Below are positions 41,465 through 55,499 of a DNA stretch of 64,000 nucleotides, piece after piece. Origin of the DNA: an uncultured bacterium. Lineage in GTDB: Bacteria; Actinomycetota; Coriobacteriia; Coriobacteriales; Coriobacteriaceae. The notes below the pieces were generated by a model. That model did not search any database, had not been told where the DNA came from, and saw nothing but the letters and a program-made list of their open reading frames with translations. Every line of letters begins with the position of its first letter. Positions within the stretch are counted from its first letter, which is position 1. Location: contig CAJMLY010000007.1 in NCBI GenBank assembly GCA_905214425.1, positions 22,121 through 86,120 on the forward strand, written 5' to 3'. Made by a program: the position numbers and the translations under genes.

Positions 41465-42247
41465 ATGGACATGATCTCGTTTCTCGCCTCCGAACCCTTC
41501 GATCGCAGCGGTGATACGCCGCTCTATGTCCAACTTAAACATCGAATCGCCCTGCTTATCGCCAGCCAGGCGTTCGACACCAAGACGCCGCTGCCACGCG
41601 AGCTCGAAATCTGTGAGCGGCTGGAGTTATCGCGCGCGACCGTGCGCCGTTGCTTCCAAGATCTCGTCATCGAGGGGCGCGTGGTGCGCAAACGCGGGCA
41701 GGGCACGTTCATCAAGCCCCAAACCTCAGCGCCCGGCATCGACCTGGCCCTGAATTTCAGCGCGCGGATGCGCGAAGCGGGACGGGTTCCGAGCTCACAG
41801 ATTCTCGCCTTTTCAAGCATACCGGCCGTCCGCGGCATCGCCTCCGGGCTCAAAGTGCCCGAAGGGACACCCGTCTGGGAGATTCGCCGCCTGCGTCTCG
41901 CCAACGACAAACCCATGGAGCTCAACTACGTCTATATCCCCGTGTCACTTTGCCCCGAGCTCACACGCAAAGACGTGGATGGCTCGCTCTACGCCTACAT
42001 CGCGGAAAAGACCGGCATCCTGCCCGCAAGCGTCGATGCCGTCTACGAGACGGTCAACCTCGACAAGCATGAGGCGCGCCTTTTGGGACAGAACACCGGT
42101 AAGGCGGCGATGCGCATCGTGCGTTCGACTTACGACAAGACGGGAACCCCGTTCGAGGTAGGCGTGCTCATCAGCTGCGACGGTCAGGCAAAGTTGCACG
42201 TGCACATCGCCGCCGACAAAACAACCTTCACCGCCACAGCCCAATAA
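41465..42247 (+). CDS. GntR-family transcriptional regulator with UTRA domain
   Basis: A 260-residue HutC-subfamily regulator. The winged helix carries LYVQLKHRIALLIASQAFDTKTPLPRELEICERLELSRATVRRCFQDLV and GRVVRKRGQGTFI. The UTRA effector domain follows (~85-255), with VWEIRRLRLANDKPMELNYVYIP, a typical sugar-phosphate sensor. It is divergent from the PTS operon and probably regulates it in response to the incoming sugar phosphate. Start at 41465 selected by GGAGGTACCCC; ATGs at 41432 and 41441 are less well placed. Confidence 0.93.
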   Translation: MDMISFLASEPFDRSGDTPLYVQLKHRIALLIASQAFDTKTPLPRELEICERLELSRATVRRCFQDLVIEGRVVRKRGQGTFIKPQTSAPGIDLALNFSARMREAGRVPSSQILAFSSIPAVRGIASGLKVPEGTPVWEIRRLRLANDKPMELNYVYIPVSLCPELTRKDVDGSLYAYIAEKTGILPASVDAVYETVNLDKHEARLLGQNTGKAAMRIVRSTYDKTGTPFEVGVLISCDGQAKLHVHIAADKTTFTATAQ

Positions 42248-42258
42248 ATCCAAAACGC

Positions 42259-42290
42259 GGGCGCCGTCGTTCAAACGAACGACGGCGCCC
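42259..42290 (+). terminator. Terminator after gntR
   Basis: A 14-bp perfect stem GGGCGCCGTCGTTC / GAACGACGGCGCCC with a 4-nt AAAC loop, 11 bp after the gntR stop. Only a weak T-run follows. Confidence 0.8.
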
Positions 42291-42365
42291 ACACTCATTT
42301 TCTATTTAGCCCTAGTCATCGCGCAAAGCCCCTTCGGCAGCACACGGTGCAGCCGAGTCACCGCA

Positions 42366-42456
42366 GGCCGGGGCGGGAGGGGCGGAGTTTCCTCCTGAGC
42401 GACTCTGCTTGCAGCCGGAGCGAAAGGGGGAAATCTCCGCCCCTCCCGCCCCGGCC
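42366..42456 (-). repeat. Large GC-rich inverted repeat downstream of carB
   Basis: Perfect 22-bp arms (GGCCGGGGCGGGAGGGGCGG.. at 42366-42387 and its complement at 42435-42456) enclose 47 nt, where TTTCCTCC and GGGGGAAA can extend the stem. It is 12 bp from the carB stop codon. Could be a terminator lacking a U-tract or a repeat element. Confidence 0.7.
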
Positions 42457-42468
42457 GGACAGCCCACG

Positions 42469-45783
<3,315 letters not shown>

Positions 45784-45881
45784 GTTTAAAACCTCCTAGA
45801 GAGGCTGACTCAATGTTTTGGAAAAGTCAGCGAGGGTGCAGCTGGTGCATCAGGTTGCCGTGATGCGAGGGCGCGCTGGGC

Positions 45882-47387
45882 TTATGCCCGCGCGTCCGAA
45901 GCAGAACGGCAAGATGATGTGCCAGATGCAGCCGCAGCGTCGACCGGTCCGCCGTTCGGTAGAACGGCGGAACCATCGTCGGCGAAATTCCAGCCAGCCA
46001 GGCGGTCCTTCGCGGTGTCGATGTCCAGGTAGTTCTCCTCGCCGTCCATGAGTCGCGTAAAGGCGGTAAAGAGATAGTGGGCATCGGTGGGGCCAGGCGA
46101 GGCCTCGGGGTGGTACTGGACCGAGAAGCACGGGGCGTCGAGCAGCTGGATGCCCTCGGCGGTGCCGTCGTTGAGGTTCACATGTGTTAGGCGAATACGG
46201 CCAAAGCGCTCGTTCATCACGACCGGCGCGATTCCGCGGCGCACCCAGACGCGCAGATCTCCATCGGCCGCATGCTCGGTCTCGCCGTCGGAAAGCTCGG
46301 GGACAAGCTTGCCTAAGCTGGGGAACAGCAGGCCAAAGCCATGGTTTTGCGCGGTGATCTCCACGCGGCGGCTTACCAGGTTCATGACCGGCTGGTTGCC
46401 ACCGCGGTGACCGAACTTAAGCTTTTCCATCTGGGCGCCGCAGGCCAGGCTGATCATCTGGTGACCAAGACAAATACCAAAGACCGGCACCTTGCCGATC
46501 AGCTGCTGCACCTGCTCGTAGGTCTCCACCACGGCGTCGGGGTCGCCGGGGCCGTTGGACAAAAAGACGCCATCGGGATTCATGTCGAGCACCTCACTCG
46601 CGGGCGTATCCCACGGCACGACGGTAAGGTCGCAGCCGGCGCGGACCAGGCCCTCCAGAATGCCGCGCTTCACACCGCAGTCGTAGGCGACCACGTTGTG
46701 ACGGGCAGGAGCGGCAACCGCAAGCGCAAAGTCATGCGTGGCAGGCAGGTCGGCGACCACAAACTCGTGGGGCGCGGGGCAACTTACGGTCTTGACCAGG
46801 TTCTCGCCCACCAGCGTGGGCGCTGCGGCCAGACGCTCGGCAAGCTCGTCGACGTCGAAGATCTCGGTCGAGATAATGCCCATCTTGGAACCATTGTCGC
46901 GCAGATGGCGCACCAGAGCGCGGGTGTCGACACCCTCGATAGCGACGATGCCGTGAGCGCGCAGGTACTCCGGCACGCTGACGGCCGAGCGCCAGTTAGA
47001 AGGCGTGGCGCACATGTCGCGAACAATCATGCCGCGCATAGCCGGAGCGCTCGCAGGGCGCACGGCGTCGCCGGGGAAGGCCGACTGGACATCGGTCTCG
47101 TCGATACCGTAATTGCCGATCTGCGGATAGGTCATGGTTACAATTTGGCCGGCATAACTCGGGTCGGTCATGACCTCAAAGTAGCCCTCGAGCGAGGTGT
47201 TGAAGCAGACTTCGCCGGTCGCGGTGCCCTTGGCGCCGCATGCACGTCCATAAAAAATGGTCCCATCCTCAAGATACAGGATGCAGGGACCGCAGGTGCC
47301 CTTGCTGGTTTTGGCCAGCATACGCTGGCAAAGCTCGCTGGGCGCGAAGGTGCGGGCGGCAGCGCCCGCGGTATGGTTGTTCGCCAT
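45882..47387 (-). CDS. carA: Carbamoyl-phosphate synthase small (glutaminase) subunit
   Basis: 501 residues, longer than the common ~380 because of extensions at both ends: ~25 N-terminal residues, and a C-terminal tail from about NYLDIDTAKDRLAGWNF to DARA. The core has FNTSLEGYFEVMTDPSYAGQIVTMTYPQIGNYG, the class I amidotransferase nucleophile in VFGICLGHQM, and the His/Glu in VQYHPEASPGP. GAAGGAGAATT precedes the ATG. The leader holds a CATTTCGTAAACATTTCG direct repeat at about 47480-47500 on the minus strand, a possible control site. Confidence 0.96.
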   Translation of the reverse strand: MANNHTAGAAARTFAPSELCQRMLAKTSKGTCGPCILYLEDGTIFYGRACGAKGTATGEVCFNTSLEGYFEVMTDPSYAGQIVTMTYPQIGNYGIDETDVQSAFPGDAVRPASAPAMRGMIVRDMCATPSNWRSAVSVPEYLRAHGIVAIEGVDTRALVRHLRDNGSKMGIISTEIFDVDELAERLAAAPTLVGENLVKTVSCPAPHEFVVADLPATHDFALAVAAPARHNVVAYDCGVKRGILEGLVRAGCDLTVVPWDTPASEVLDMNPDGVFLSNGPGDPDAVVETYEQVQQLIGKVPVFGICLGHQMISLACGAQMEKLKFGHRGGNQPVMNLVSRRVEITAQNHGFGLLFPSLGKLVPELSDGETEHAADGDLRVWVRRGIAPVVMNERFGRIRLTHVNLNDGTAEGIQLLDAPCFSVQYHPEASPGPTDAHYLFTAFTRLMDGEENYLDIDTAKDRLAGWNFADDGSAVLPNGGPVDAAAASGTSSCRSASDARA

Positions 47388-47550
47388 AATTCTCCTTCCC
47401 GGTCTCACAGGACCGGCTTAAAGGTGTGTAGTTAGGCCTCGCGGTATTGTAACCGCAAGCATGCCTCATGGCGTTAATTTCATCGAAATGTTTACGAAAT
47501 GATAATTATGACTTTCTATGCATAATGATTATTTAATCCACGTCCCAGAA

Positions 47551-47589
47551 AAATTATCCCGCGTGGGCTTGTGGCTCACGCGGGATAAT
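47551..47589 (-). terminator. Terminator after the membrane protein gene
   Basis: ATTATCCCGCGTG pairs with CACGCGGGATAAT around an 11-nt loop, followed on the minus strand by TTTTT. It lies 6 bp beyond the stop of the 47596-48561 gene. Confidence 0.92.
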
Positions 47590-47595
47590 GGCCTC

Positions 47596-48561
47596 TTACT
47601 TTTTCTTGTCCTGTTCCAGCAGATCGGACGGCGTTCGGTCGGGCTTGCCGCCGCGGAAAATCTCGCGGCCATGCAGACGATGCTCCAGGTCACGTTCGGC
47701 CTTTTCCTCGTCAATCTTGGTCTGGCTCACCACCGGGTCCTCAATCAACGACGACACCGAGTTCACCTGCTTCTGAATGCGCTCGGCGATGGTGTCATCC
47801 ATACTCACGATGCGCATCTTCCAGTCGATACTCGTAGCGTTGGATGAACTCTTGGTCCACACGAACGTCAGGATGGCGCTCTGGTGGCCCCGCGCGGGGA
47901 ACATGCCAAAGAAGGAATCGTGCTGAATGTTGCTATCCTCGTCGATATAGGCGTGAACGTTATACACCACGCGGTCAATCTTATCGTTGAGCAACGCGTT
48001 GGTCGCAAGCGCCGCGGCCTGAATTTGCCCGTTGGACAGCAGCTCGAGCTCGTTGGCAGACGATGTGTCCAACACCGTCACCTCGACCGTGCCCGTACGC
48101 TCATCGGCTTCATCGACGGTAAAGTCGAGCGGGAACTGCGTAAAGCCGTTGCCCCACTCAAGGCCGCCCTTCAGCGCCGTCGAAACGGTATCGACCGAAA
48201 CGCTCTCGGACAGGTTGGCGGTGTTCAGACGACGCATCACGCCGTAGCCAATCTGCATGCCCACGATCAGCACCAAGATGCCGATAACCACGGCCATGGC
48301 AGTCTTCGTAATGGTATGGCTCACCTGCGAACCCGAAGGATCGTCCTCGGACAGCGGGTCGATATGTTTTGCCTGGCTCGCGCGGTCCTCGCTGCGCAGC
48401 TGCGCTAGCGCCGCTTTGTCACCGCGCTTGGCCGCCGCCTCCTTCTCGCGCATGCGCTCGGTGCGCTTTTTGGCAAGCGTGGGATCCAAGACACCGGATG
48501 CATCGATTTCGGAGAATAACTCCGTCACTTCTTCCGGAGTCAAAGGGTTCTTGTCAGCCAT
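47596..48561 (-). CDS. Single-pass membrane protein of unknown function
   Basis: A 321-residue protein I do not recognise. The cytoplasmic N-terminus (to ~85) is charged and helical (AKKRTERMREKEAAAKRGDKAALAQLRSED); one membrane helix follows (AMAVVIGILVLIVGMQIGYGV, 88-108). The external part has a mixed alpha/beta look (WKMRIVSMDDTIAERIQKQVNSV), and the C-terminus is rich in charged residues (DKKK end). GACAGGAAG precedes the ATG. It starts 20 bp after the ABC exporter stop, so the two are probably co-transcribed and may work together. Confidence 0.75.
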   Translation of the reverse strand: MADKNPLTPEEVTELFSEIDASGVLDPTLAKKRTERMREKEAAAKRGDKAALAQLRSEDRASQAKHIDPLSEDDPSGSQVSHTITKTAMAVVIGILVLIVGMQIGYGVMRRLNTANLSESVSVDTVSTALKGGLEWGNGFTQFPLDFTVDEADERTGTVEVTVLDTSSANELELLSNGQIQAAALATNALLNDKIDRVVYNVHAYIDEDSNIQHDSFFGMFPARGHQSAILTFVWTKSSSNATSIDWKMRIVSMDDTIAERIQKQVNSVSSLIEDPVVSQTKIDEEKAERDLEHRLHGREIFRGGKPDRTPSDLLEQDKKK

Positions 48562-48580
48562 AAACTTCCTGTCATATCAA

Positions 48581-50353
48581 TCAGTCGAGCTCGTGCGCAC
48601 GCGCACCTTCGAACTGCATTCGATAGTAACGGGCATAGGTGCCGCCACGGGCGAGAAGCTCCTCGTGCGTGCCACGCTCCACAACGCGACCATGCTCAAC
48701 GGTCGCAATCTCATCGGCATGCTTAATGGTCGAAAGACGGTGGGCGATGATGATTGTGGTACGGCCGCGTGCCAGCTCTTCGAGTGACTCCTGCACCGCC
48801 TCCTCGCTCTCGTTATCCAAAGCACTCGTCGCCTCGTCCAAGATCAGGATCTTGGGGTTCTTGAGAAACACGCGCGCGATGGCAACACGCTGCTTCTGTC
48901 CGCCCGAAAGACGGCTGCCACGCTCGCCCACCACGGTGTCGTAGCCCTGCGGAAGCGACTCGATAAAGGCATCGATGTTGGCGCGACGGGCGGCCTCGGC
49001 GATCTCTTCCGCTGTAGCGCCCGGCTTGCCGTAGGCGATGTTCTCGCCAATCGTACCGTCAAATAGATAGACATCCTGCTGCACCAGGCCGATGGCACGG
49101 CGCAGGCTCTGCTGCGTCACATCGCGCACGTCCTGACCGTCGATGCTAATGGATCCGGCAGCCACGTCATAAAAGCGCGGCAGCAGCGAACAGGTCGTGG
49201 ACTTGCCACCGCCCGAAGGGCCAACCAAAGCGATGGTCTGCCCGGGCTTGATGGACAGGTCCATATGGTCGATAACGGGACGCTCGTCGGCATCGCCCTC
49301 GCCCAGCTCAACATCCTCGTAGTTAAAGCACACGTCGTGATACTCCACGGCGCCGGCAGTCACCTGCAGATCCGTAGCGCCCGGCTTGTCCTGGATATCC
49401 GGCGCGGTCGAGAGTACCTCGTCCATACGCTTAAAGCCGGCGATAGCCTTCTGATACGTTTCGGCCGAATTGACGAGCGTCTCAAGCGGCGTGCAGAACA
49501 GCGAAATATAGAGTGCAAAGGTCGCCATATCGACCGCCTGCAGCTGACCCTGGGCAACGAGCCAACCACCCAGCAGCACCACGATCACGTACAGCACGCC
49601 CGAGAGCAGGCCATACGTCGCGGTATAGACGCCCATGGCGTGATACATGTTCTCCTTGGACGAAAGATAGCGATTGTTTGAGGCGCGGAACTTGAAGCGT
49701 TCGGTTTCCTCATTGGCAAAGCTCTTGACCACGCGCATGCCCGCCAGCGAATCCTGCAGCTGCGCATTGATGCCGCTGATCTTTTTGCGGTTGTCGCTAA
49801 AGACCTCGCGCATGCGCATGTTCTGCCAAAACATGATGACCGCAAACGCCGCCGTCACCACGGCCATGGCGAGCGCCAGCACCGGGGCGATGGTAAAGAG
49901 GATCACAAACGAGCCGATGATCTCGATGCCGCAGATGATGATCCACTCGGGCACGTGGTGCGCCGCCTCGCAGATATCGAACAGGTCGTTGACCACGCGG
50001 CTCATCATGTCGCCCGAGCTGTTGCGGTCGAAGTACGCAAAGCTAAAGCGCTCATACTGGTCAAACAGGTCCTCGCGCATCTTGGACTCCATGCGCGCGC
50101 CCATCACGTGACCCCAATAGCTCACAAAGTAGCGGCAGGCGCAGCGGACGGCATACATCAGCACCAAGCCCACCGCGATCATGCCGAGCGCCTGCATAAT
50201 GGCAGCCTGACCCTGAGTAAACAGCCCACCGGTCAAATTGCGCAGAATAATGGGGAACGCCAGGTCAATGGCGGCAAGCACCAGAGCACAAACAGTATCA
50301 GCAACAAAAAGCCCCATCTGGGGCTTGTAGTAAGAAAGAAACCTCTTAAACAT
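48581..50353 (-). CDS. ABC exporter, fused membrane and ATPase domains
   Basis: A 590-residue half-transporter of the MsbA/MDR family. Six membrane helices lie in residues ~15-320 (VADTVCALVLAAIDLAFPIIL, IIICGIEIIGSFVILFTIAPVLAL and others). The ATPase has Walker A VGPSGGGKSTTC near 388, the Q-loop GLVQQDVYLFDG, the X/signature region GERGSRLSGGQKQRVAIAR, Walker B ILILDEATSAL and the switch IAHRLST. The protein would act as a homodimer. The substrate is unknown. Followed by a one-pass membrane protein gene. Confidence 0.93.
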   Translation of the reverse strand: MFKRFLSYYKPQMGLFVADTVCALVLAAIDLAFPIILRNLTGGLFTQGQAAIMQALGMIAVGLVLMYAVRCACRYFVSYWGHVMGARMESKMREDLFDQYERFSFAYFDRNSSGDMMSRVVNDLFDICEAAHHVPEWIIICGIEIIGSFVILFTIAPVLALAMAVVTAAFAVIMFWQNMRMREVFSDNRKKISGINAQLQDSLAGMRVVKSFANEETERFKFRASNNRYLSSKENMYHAMGVYTATYGLLSGVLYVIVVLLGGWLVAQGQLQAVDMATFALYISLFCTPLETLVNSAETYQKAIAGFKRMDEVLSTAPDIQDKPGATDLQVTAGAVEYHDVCFNYEDVELGEGDADERPVIDHMDLSIKPGQTIALVGPSGGGKSTTCSLLPRFYDVAAGSISIDGQDVRDVTQQSLRRAIGLVQQDVYLFDGTIGENIAYGKPGATAEEIAEAARRANIDAFIESLPQGYDTVVGERGSRLSGGQKQRVAIARVFLKNPKILILDEATSALDNESEEAVQESLEELARGRTTIIIAHRLSTIKHADEIATVEHGRVVERGTHEELLARGGTYARYYRMQFEGARAHELD

Positions 50354-50383
50354 GCAGTCCTCGGAGATAAAACAATAACGTAA

Positions 50384-50423
50384 GACCCTGGGGCAAATAA
50401 TCAGTAGTGTTTGCCCCAGGGTC
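50384..50423 (-). terminator. Terminator after the Nudix gene
   Basis: A 14-bp perfect stem GACCCTGGGGCAAA / TTTGCCCCAGGGTC with a 12-nt loop, 10 bp after the Nudix stop, followed by TTACGTTATT on minus. Separates it from the ABC exporter. Confidence 0.85.
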
Positions 50424-50433
50424 GCCCTCGCTT

Positions 50434-51129
50434 TTAAAGCTCAGTTCCGCCCAGCCTGTGTGCGATGCTGTCACAGGCCAAGGCGCCTACGACGGTCTTG
50501 GCGTCTTCGATCTTGCCGTCGAGTACGGCGTCGATCAACTCGTGCAGCGGCACCAGGTCCACGTTGACAAACTCGTCATCATCGGGGTTGGGCGCGTCGA
50601 ACTCGAGCTTGGTGGCCAGGTAGATATGAATGATCTCGTCGCAGAAGCCGCAGGTCGTGACAATCGACGTCAAAAAGCGAATGCGACCGGCCCTAAAGCC
50701 CGTCTCCTCGTGCAGCTCACGCTTGGCGCAATCAAGCGGATCCTCGCCCGGGTCGAGCTTGCCGGCGGGAATCTCGACCGTCACGCGGTCGATGGCGGTG
50801 CGGTACTGACGCACCAGCACAATCTTGCCGCTCTCGGTCAGCGCCACAACGGCCGCCGCACCCGGATGGCGAATGATGTCGCGGGCGCTGCGGTGGCCGT
50901 TGGGCAGCTCAACCTCAAGACGGTGGACGTCGAGGATCTTGCCCTTCCAGGCGCACTCCTCCGAAAGAATCTTCTCGTGCAGCTCGGCATCGTGCGGGTC
51001 GTCATCGCCCAGCACCAGCACCGGCTCGTCAGCGACCTCGCCGCCAGGCTCGCCCTCGGCGTGACCATACACGCGGCTGTCCTCCTCGACGATCTGCGCA
51101 TCCACGAGCTCTTCGTTCTTCTCGTCCAT
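50434..51129 (-). CDS. Nudix hydrolase, ADP-ribose pyrophosphatase type
   Basis: A 231-residue protein. The Nudix box is GKLDPGEDPLDCAKRELHEETGF, preceded by VLVRQYRTAIDRVTVEIPA, the layout of ADP-ribose/ADP-sugar pyrophosphatases. About 60 acidic N-terminal residues (EDSRVYGHAEGEPGGEVADE) are extra relative to the family. Substrate assignment is by family only. The start at 51129 is favoured since GAGAGGA is 9 bases upstream; the ATG at 51138 would touch it directly. Follows purD by 21 bp. Confidence 0.87.
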   Translation of the reverse strand: MDEKNEELVDAQIVEEDSRVYGHAEGEPGGEVADEPVLVLGDDDPHDAELHEKILSEECAWKGKILDVHRLEVELPNGHRSARDIIRHPGAAAVVALTESGKIVLVRQYRTAIDRVTVEIPAGKLDPGEDPLDCAKRELHEETGFRAGRIRFLTSIVTTCGFCDEIIHIYLATKLEFDAPNPDDDEFVNVDLVPLHELIDAVLDGKIEDAKTVVGALACDSIAHRLGGTEL

Positions 51130-51150
51130 CCGTCTCATTCCTCTCGGACT

Positions 51151-52455
51151 TTAGGCATCCCAGGCGTCGCGGCCGCGCAGCGCGCGCAGGCCGATGTCGT
51201 GACGCAGGGTCTTGCCCTCAAAATCAATCTTCTCGCAGGCCTCGTAGGCAAGGTTGCGAGCGTTCTCGAACGTGTCGCCCAGCGCGGTCACGGCAAGCAC
51301 GCGGCCGCCGTTGGTCACGAGCTGGCCATCCACCACGGCGGTGCCCGCGTGGTACACGGTCACGTTCTCCATGGCCTCGGCGTCGGCGATACCGGTGATG
51401 ACCTTGCCCTTCTCGTAGCTGCCGGGATAGCCCGCGCTCGTCAGGACAACGGCCACAGCCCACTCGTCACGCCAGTCGAGCTCAATCTGATCGAGCTCGC
51501 AGTTGGCGCAGGCGAGCATGACCTCAACCAGGTCGTTCTTAAGGCGCGGCAGCACGACCTGCGTCTCGGGGTCGCCAAAGCGGGCATTGAACTCCAGCAC
51601 CTTGGGGCCGGCAGGCGTGAGCATAAAGCCGCCATACAGGCAGCCGCGGTAGTCGATGCCCTCGGCAGCGAGCTCGGCAACGGTCTGCTCCATGACCTTC
51701 ACCATGGTGGCGTGCTCCTCGTCGGTCACGATGGGCACCGGGCTATAGACGCCCATGCCACCGGTGTTGGGGCCCTTGTCGCCCTCGAGCGCGCGCTTGT
51801 GGTCCTGCGAGGTGGCCATGGGACGCACGGTCTTGCCGTCTGTAAAGGCCAGCAGCGAGCACTCGGGACCAACGAGCATCTCCTCGATGACCACGGTGTT
51901 GCCGGCATCGCCAAAGGTGCCGCCAAAGCACTCGCGCACGGCCTCCTCGGCCTGCTCAAGTTCGGTCGCCACGATAACGCCCTTGCCCGCGGCAAGACCG
52001 TCGGCCTTGACGACCAGCGGAGCGCCCTGCTCACGCACATAGGCGAGAGCCGAAGCCTCGTCGGTAAACGAACCATAGGCTGCCGTCGGGATACCGGCGC
52101 GCTCCATGAGCTGCTTGGAGAACAGCTTGGAACCCTCCATCTGGGCGCCCTCGGCACCCGGGCCAAAGCAGGGAATACCCGCCGCGCGCACGGCGTCGGC
52201 CACGCCCGCCACGAGCGGAGCCTCGGGGCCAATTACCACGAGTCCGCATCCGTGGCTCTGCGCAAACGCCGCCACGGCCGCAGGATCACAGTCGTCGAGA
52301 ACAACGTTCTCGCCGCAGCTCGCGGTGCCGCCGTTGCCCGGCGCGATGTAGAGCTTGCCGGCGCGCGGTGATGCTGCGAGCTTAGCTGCCAAAGCATGCT
52401 CACGGCCGCCGCTGCCCAACAACAGGATGTCGATGGTTTGAGTGTCCGCCTTCAA
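51151..52455 (-). CDS. purD: Phosphoribosylamine-glycine ligase
   Basis: A 434-residue ATP-grasp enzyme, GAR synthetase. LLLGSGGREHALAAKLA at the N-terminus, VIGPEAPLVAGVADAVR, KADGLAAGKGVIVA, the metal-binding EFNARFGDPETQVVLPRL and VLTSAGYPGSY are diagnostic. A TTG start at 52455 is inferred because GGAGGCACCC sits immediately upstream and the family N-terminus begins there; no in-frame ATG is well placed. Works with PurF and PurN encoded earlier in the window. Confidence 0.95.
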   Translation of the reverse strand: MKADTQTIDILLLGSGGREHALAAKLAASPRAGKLYIAPGNGGTASCGENVVLDDCDPAAVAAFAQSHGCGLVVIGPEAPLVAGVADAVRAAGIPCFGPGAEGAQMEGSKLFSKQLMERAGIPTAAYGSFTDEASALAYVREQGAPLVVKADGLAAGKGVIVATELEQAEEAVRECFGGTFGDAGNTVVIEEMLVGPECSLLAFTDGKTVRPMATSQDHKRALEGDKGPNTGGMGVYSPVPIVTDEEHATMVKVMEQTVAELAAEGIDYRGCLYGGFMLTPAGPKVLEFNARFGDPETQVVLPRLKNDLVEVMLACANCELDQIELDWRDEWAVAVVLTSAGYPGSYEKGKVITGIADAEAMENVTVYHAGTAVVDGQLVTNGGRVLAVTALGDTFENARNLAYEACEKIDFEGKTLRHDIGLRALRGRDAWDA

Positions 52456-52510
52456 GGGTGCCTCCTCTATGGATGAATGGCCCGCTCCGCGCGAGCCCTT
52501 TGCAAGCAAA

Positions 52511-52550
52511 TATACCCCTCGGCCGCCCGCTTGGGCTGCAAAGGGGTATA
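52511..52550 (-). terminator. Hairpin between purA and purD
   Basis: TATACCCCT (52511-52519) pairs with AGGGGTATA (52542-52550), and the intervening GCCGCCCGCTTGGGC can fold further. It lies 24 bp past the purA stop; on the minus strand TATTTGC follows. A likely purA terminator or attenuator before purD. Confidence 0.6.
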
Positions 52551-52573
52551 TCGCAATAACCAAATAGTCCCGA

Positions 52574-53860
<1,287 letters not shown>

Positions 53861-53953
53861 GTTTACTCCTTACATTCATGGACTGTCTACGCGCCACGCC
53901 GGCACGCAGAAGCACAAAACATTCCCAGTATACCCGTGCAACGGGCGCCTGTC

Positions 53954-55345
53954 CTACTCCTCGGCATGTGCCCCATCAAGCTCATAGAACTTGGTGGATG
54001 CCGGCAGGAACATCAGGTCGACGTCGCCGATCGGGCCCGAACGGTTCTTGGCCACGACGATACGCGTAACGCCCTCGTCGGGTCGATCGTCGCGCGAGGC
54101 TTCGGCCTCGTCGGCGGAGCGGTCCAAGAACATAACGATATCGGCGTCTTGCTCGATGGAGCCCGATTCACGAAGGTCGGAAAGCTGCGGGCGCTTGCCG
54201 GTACGGGATTCGACCTGACGCGAGAGCTGCGACAGCGCGATGAGCGGGATCTTGAGCTCCTTGGCCATGATCTTCAGACCACGCGACATCTCGGAGACCT
54301 CGACGGTACGGCTTTCGGAACGGCGTCCCGGCGGAGGACTCACCAGCTGCAGGTAGTCCAGGATGATGATGGCCTTCTCCTTGTTGTGGAGCATGCGGCG
54401 GCTCTTGGCGCGGATCTCGGTCACCGCGGTGCCGGGCGTATCGTCAATCAGAATATCGAGCTTGGACAAGGTCTGCGTGGCCTCGTTGATATTGGCCCAC
54501 TGCTCGGGGCTAATGCGGCCCATGCGGAAGTCACTGATCGAGATCATGGCGTAGGCGCAAATCAGGCGCTGGGCAATTTCCTTGCCCGACATCTCCAGAG
54601 AGAAGAAGCCGACGGTATAACCGGCAGCGGCAGCGTTGAGCGCCAGATTCAGGGCGAACGACGTCTTACCTACAGCAGGACGGGCGCCGATGATGATGAG
54701 CTGACCCTCGCGAAAACCCATGAGCATGCGGTCGAGTGACGGGAAGCCCGTGGGCACGCCCGCAGCCTGGCCACCGGCCTGGCACACTTCCTCGGCCTCA
54801 TTATAGGCCTCGACCATAAACTCGGTCAGCGTCTTGTAGCTCGACTTGACCTCGCGTGCCGTAACCTTGAGCAGCTTGCTCTCGGCCAGCTCCACGACCT
54901 CTTTGGTATCGGTGGGAGCGTTATAGGCCAGCGCGTTGATCTCGTTGGTGGCGCCGATCAGCTCACGCAGCATCGAATCACGGCGAACGATGGCGGCATG
55001 GTGCTGCCAGTTAACGAGCGACAGGGTCTGACCCATCAACTCCAAAATGTAGGCCTCGCCGCCCACGGCATCGAGCTTGTTGATGCTTCGCAGGTAATCG
55101 ATCAGCGAGATGGAGTCGATGGGAATGCGGCTGTTGTACATATCGACCATCGCGGTATAGATGGTCTTGTGAATGGGCCGGTAGAAGTCATCGGGCTGCA
55201 GCTCGACTTGGGCTTCTTCGACCACCTCGGGCGATAGCAGCATAGCGGCCAGTACATTGGCCTCTGCATCTTGGTTTTGGGGAAGACCCAACTTTGAGCC
55301 GCGGTCCTCAACCGTCAGCCCGGTCTCCCTATCGTCATATGCCAT
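53954..55345 (-). CDS. dnaB: Replicative DNA helicase
   Basis: A 463-residue DnaB. The N-terminal primase-binding domain has LPQNQDAEANVLAAMLLSPEV; the RecA-like domain starts at VPTGFPSLDRMLMGFREGQLIIIGARPAVGKTSFAL (Walker A). Walker B is AIIILDYLQLV; SQLSRQVESRTGKRPQLSDLRESGSIEQDAD contains the arginine-finger region. The start is taken at 55345 with GAGGA 8 bases upstream; in-frame ATGs at 55351 and 55357 are alternatives. It follows the rplI group, a common order. Confidence 0.97.
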   Translation of the reverse strand: MAYDDRETGLTVEDRGSKLGLPQNQDAEANVLAAMLLSPEVVEEAQVELQPDDFYRPIHKTIYTAMVDMYNSRIPIDSISLIDYLRSINKLDAVGGEAYILELMGQTLSLVNWQHHAAIVRRDSMLRELIGATNEINALAYNAPTDTKEVVELAESKLLKVTAREVKSSYKTLTEFMVEAYNEAEEVCQAGGQAAGVPTGFPSLDRMLMGFREGQLIIIGARPAVGKTSFALNLALNAAAAGYTVGFFSLEMSGKEIAQRLICAYAMISISDFRMGRISPEQWANINEATQTLSKLDILIDDTPGTAVTEIRAKSRRMLHNKEKAIIILDYLQLVSPPPGRRSESRTVEVSEMSRGLKIMAKELKIPLIALSQLSRQVESRTGKRPQLSDLRESGSIEQDADIVMFLDRSADEAEASRDDRPDEGVTRIVVAKNRSGPIGDVDLMFLPASTKFYELDGAHAEE

Positions 55346-55499
55346 GAGCATCCTCATTCATATCGCTTGCGAGCATCCATAGTATCAGCCACGGTCCCAA
55401 AACGCGCCGCGCGCCGCCAATCATCACCGAACCAAACGGATGAACGGTCATGTATATAGGACTTCGACGCAACGTTCGCCATGACACTCACTCAGCGCA

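Noticed and set aside
50407..52371. 654-codon open frame on plus opposite the Nudix gene and purD
   Set aside because: Spans two genuine minus-strand genes with clear motifs, so it cannot be a single real gene.
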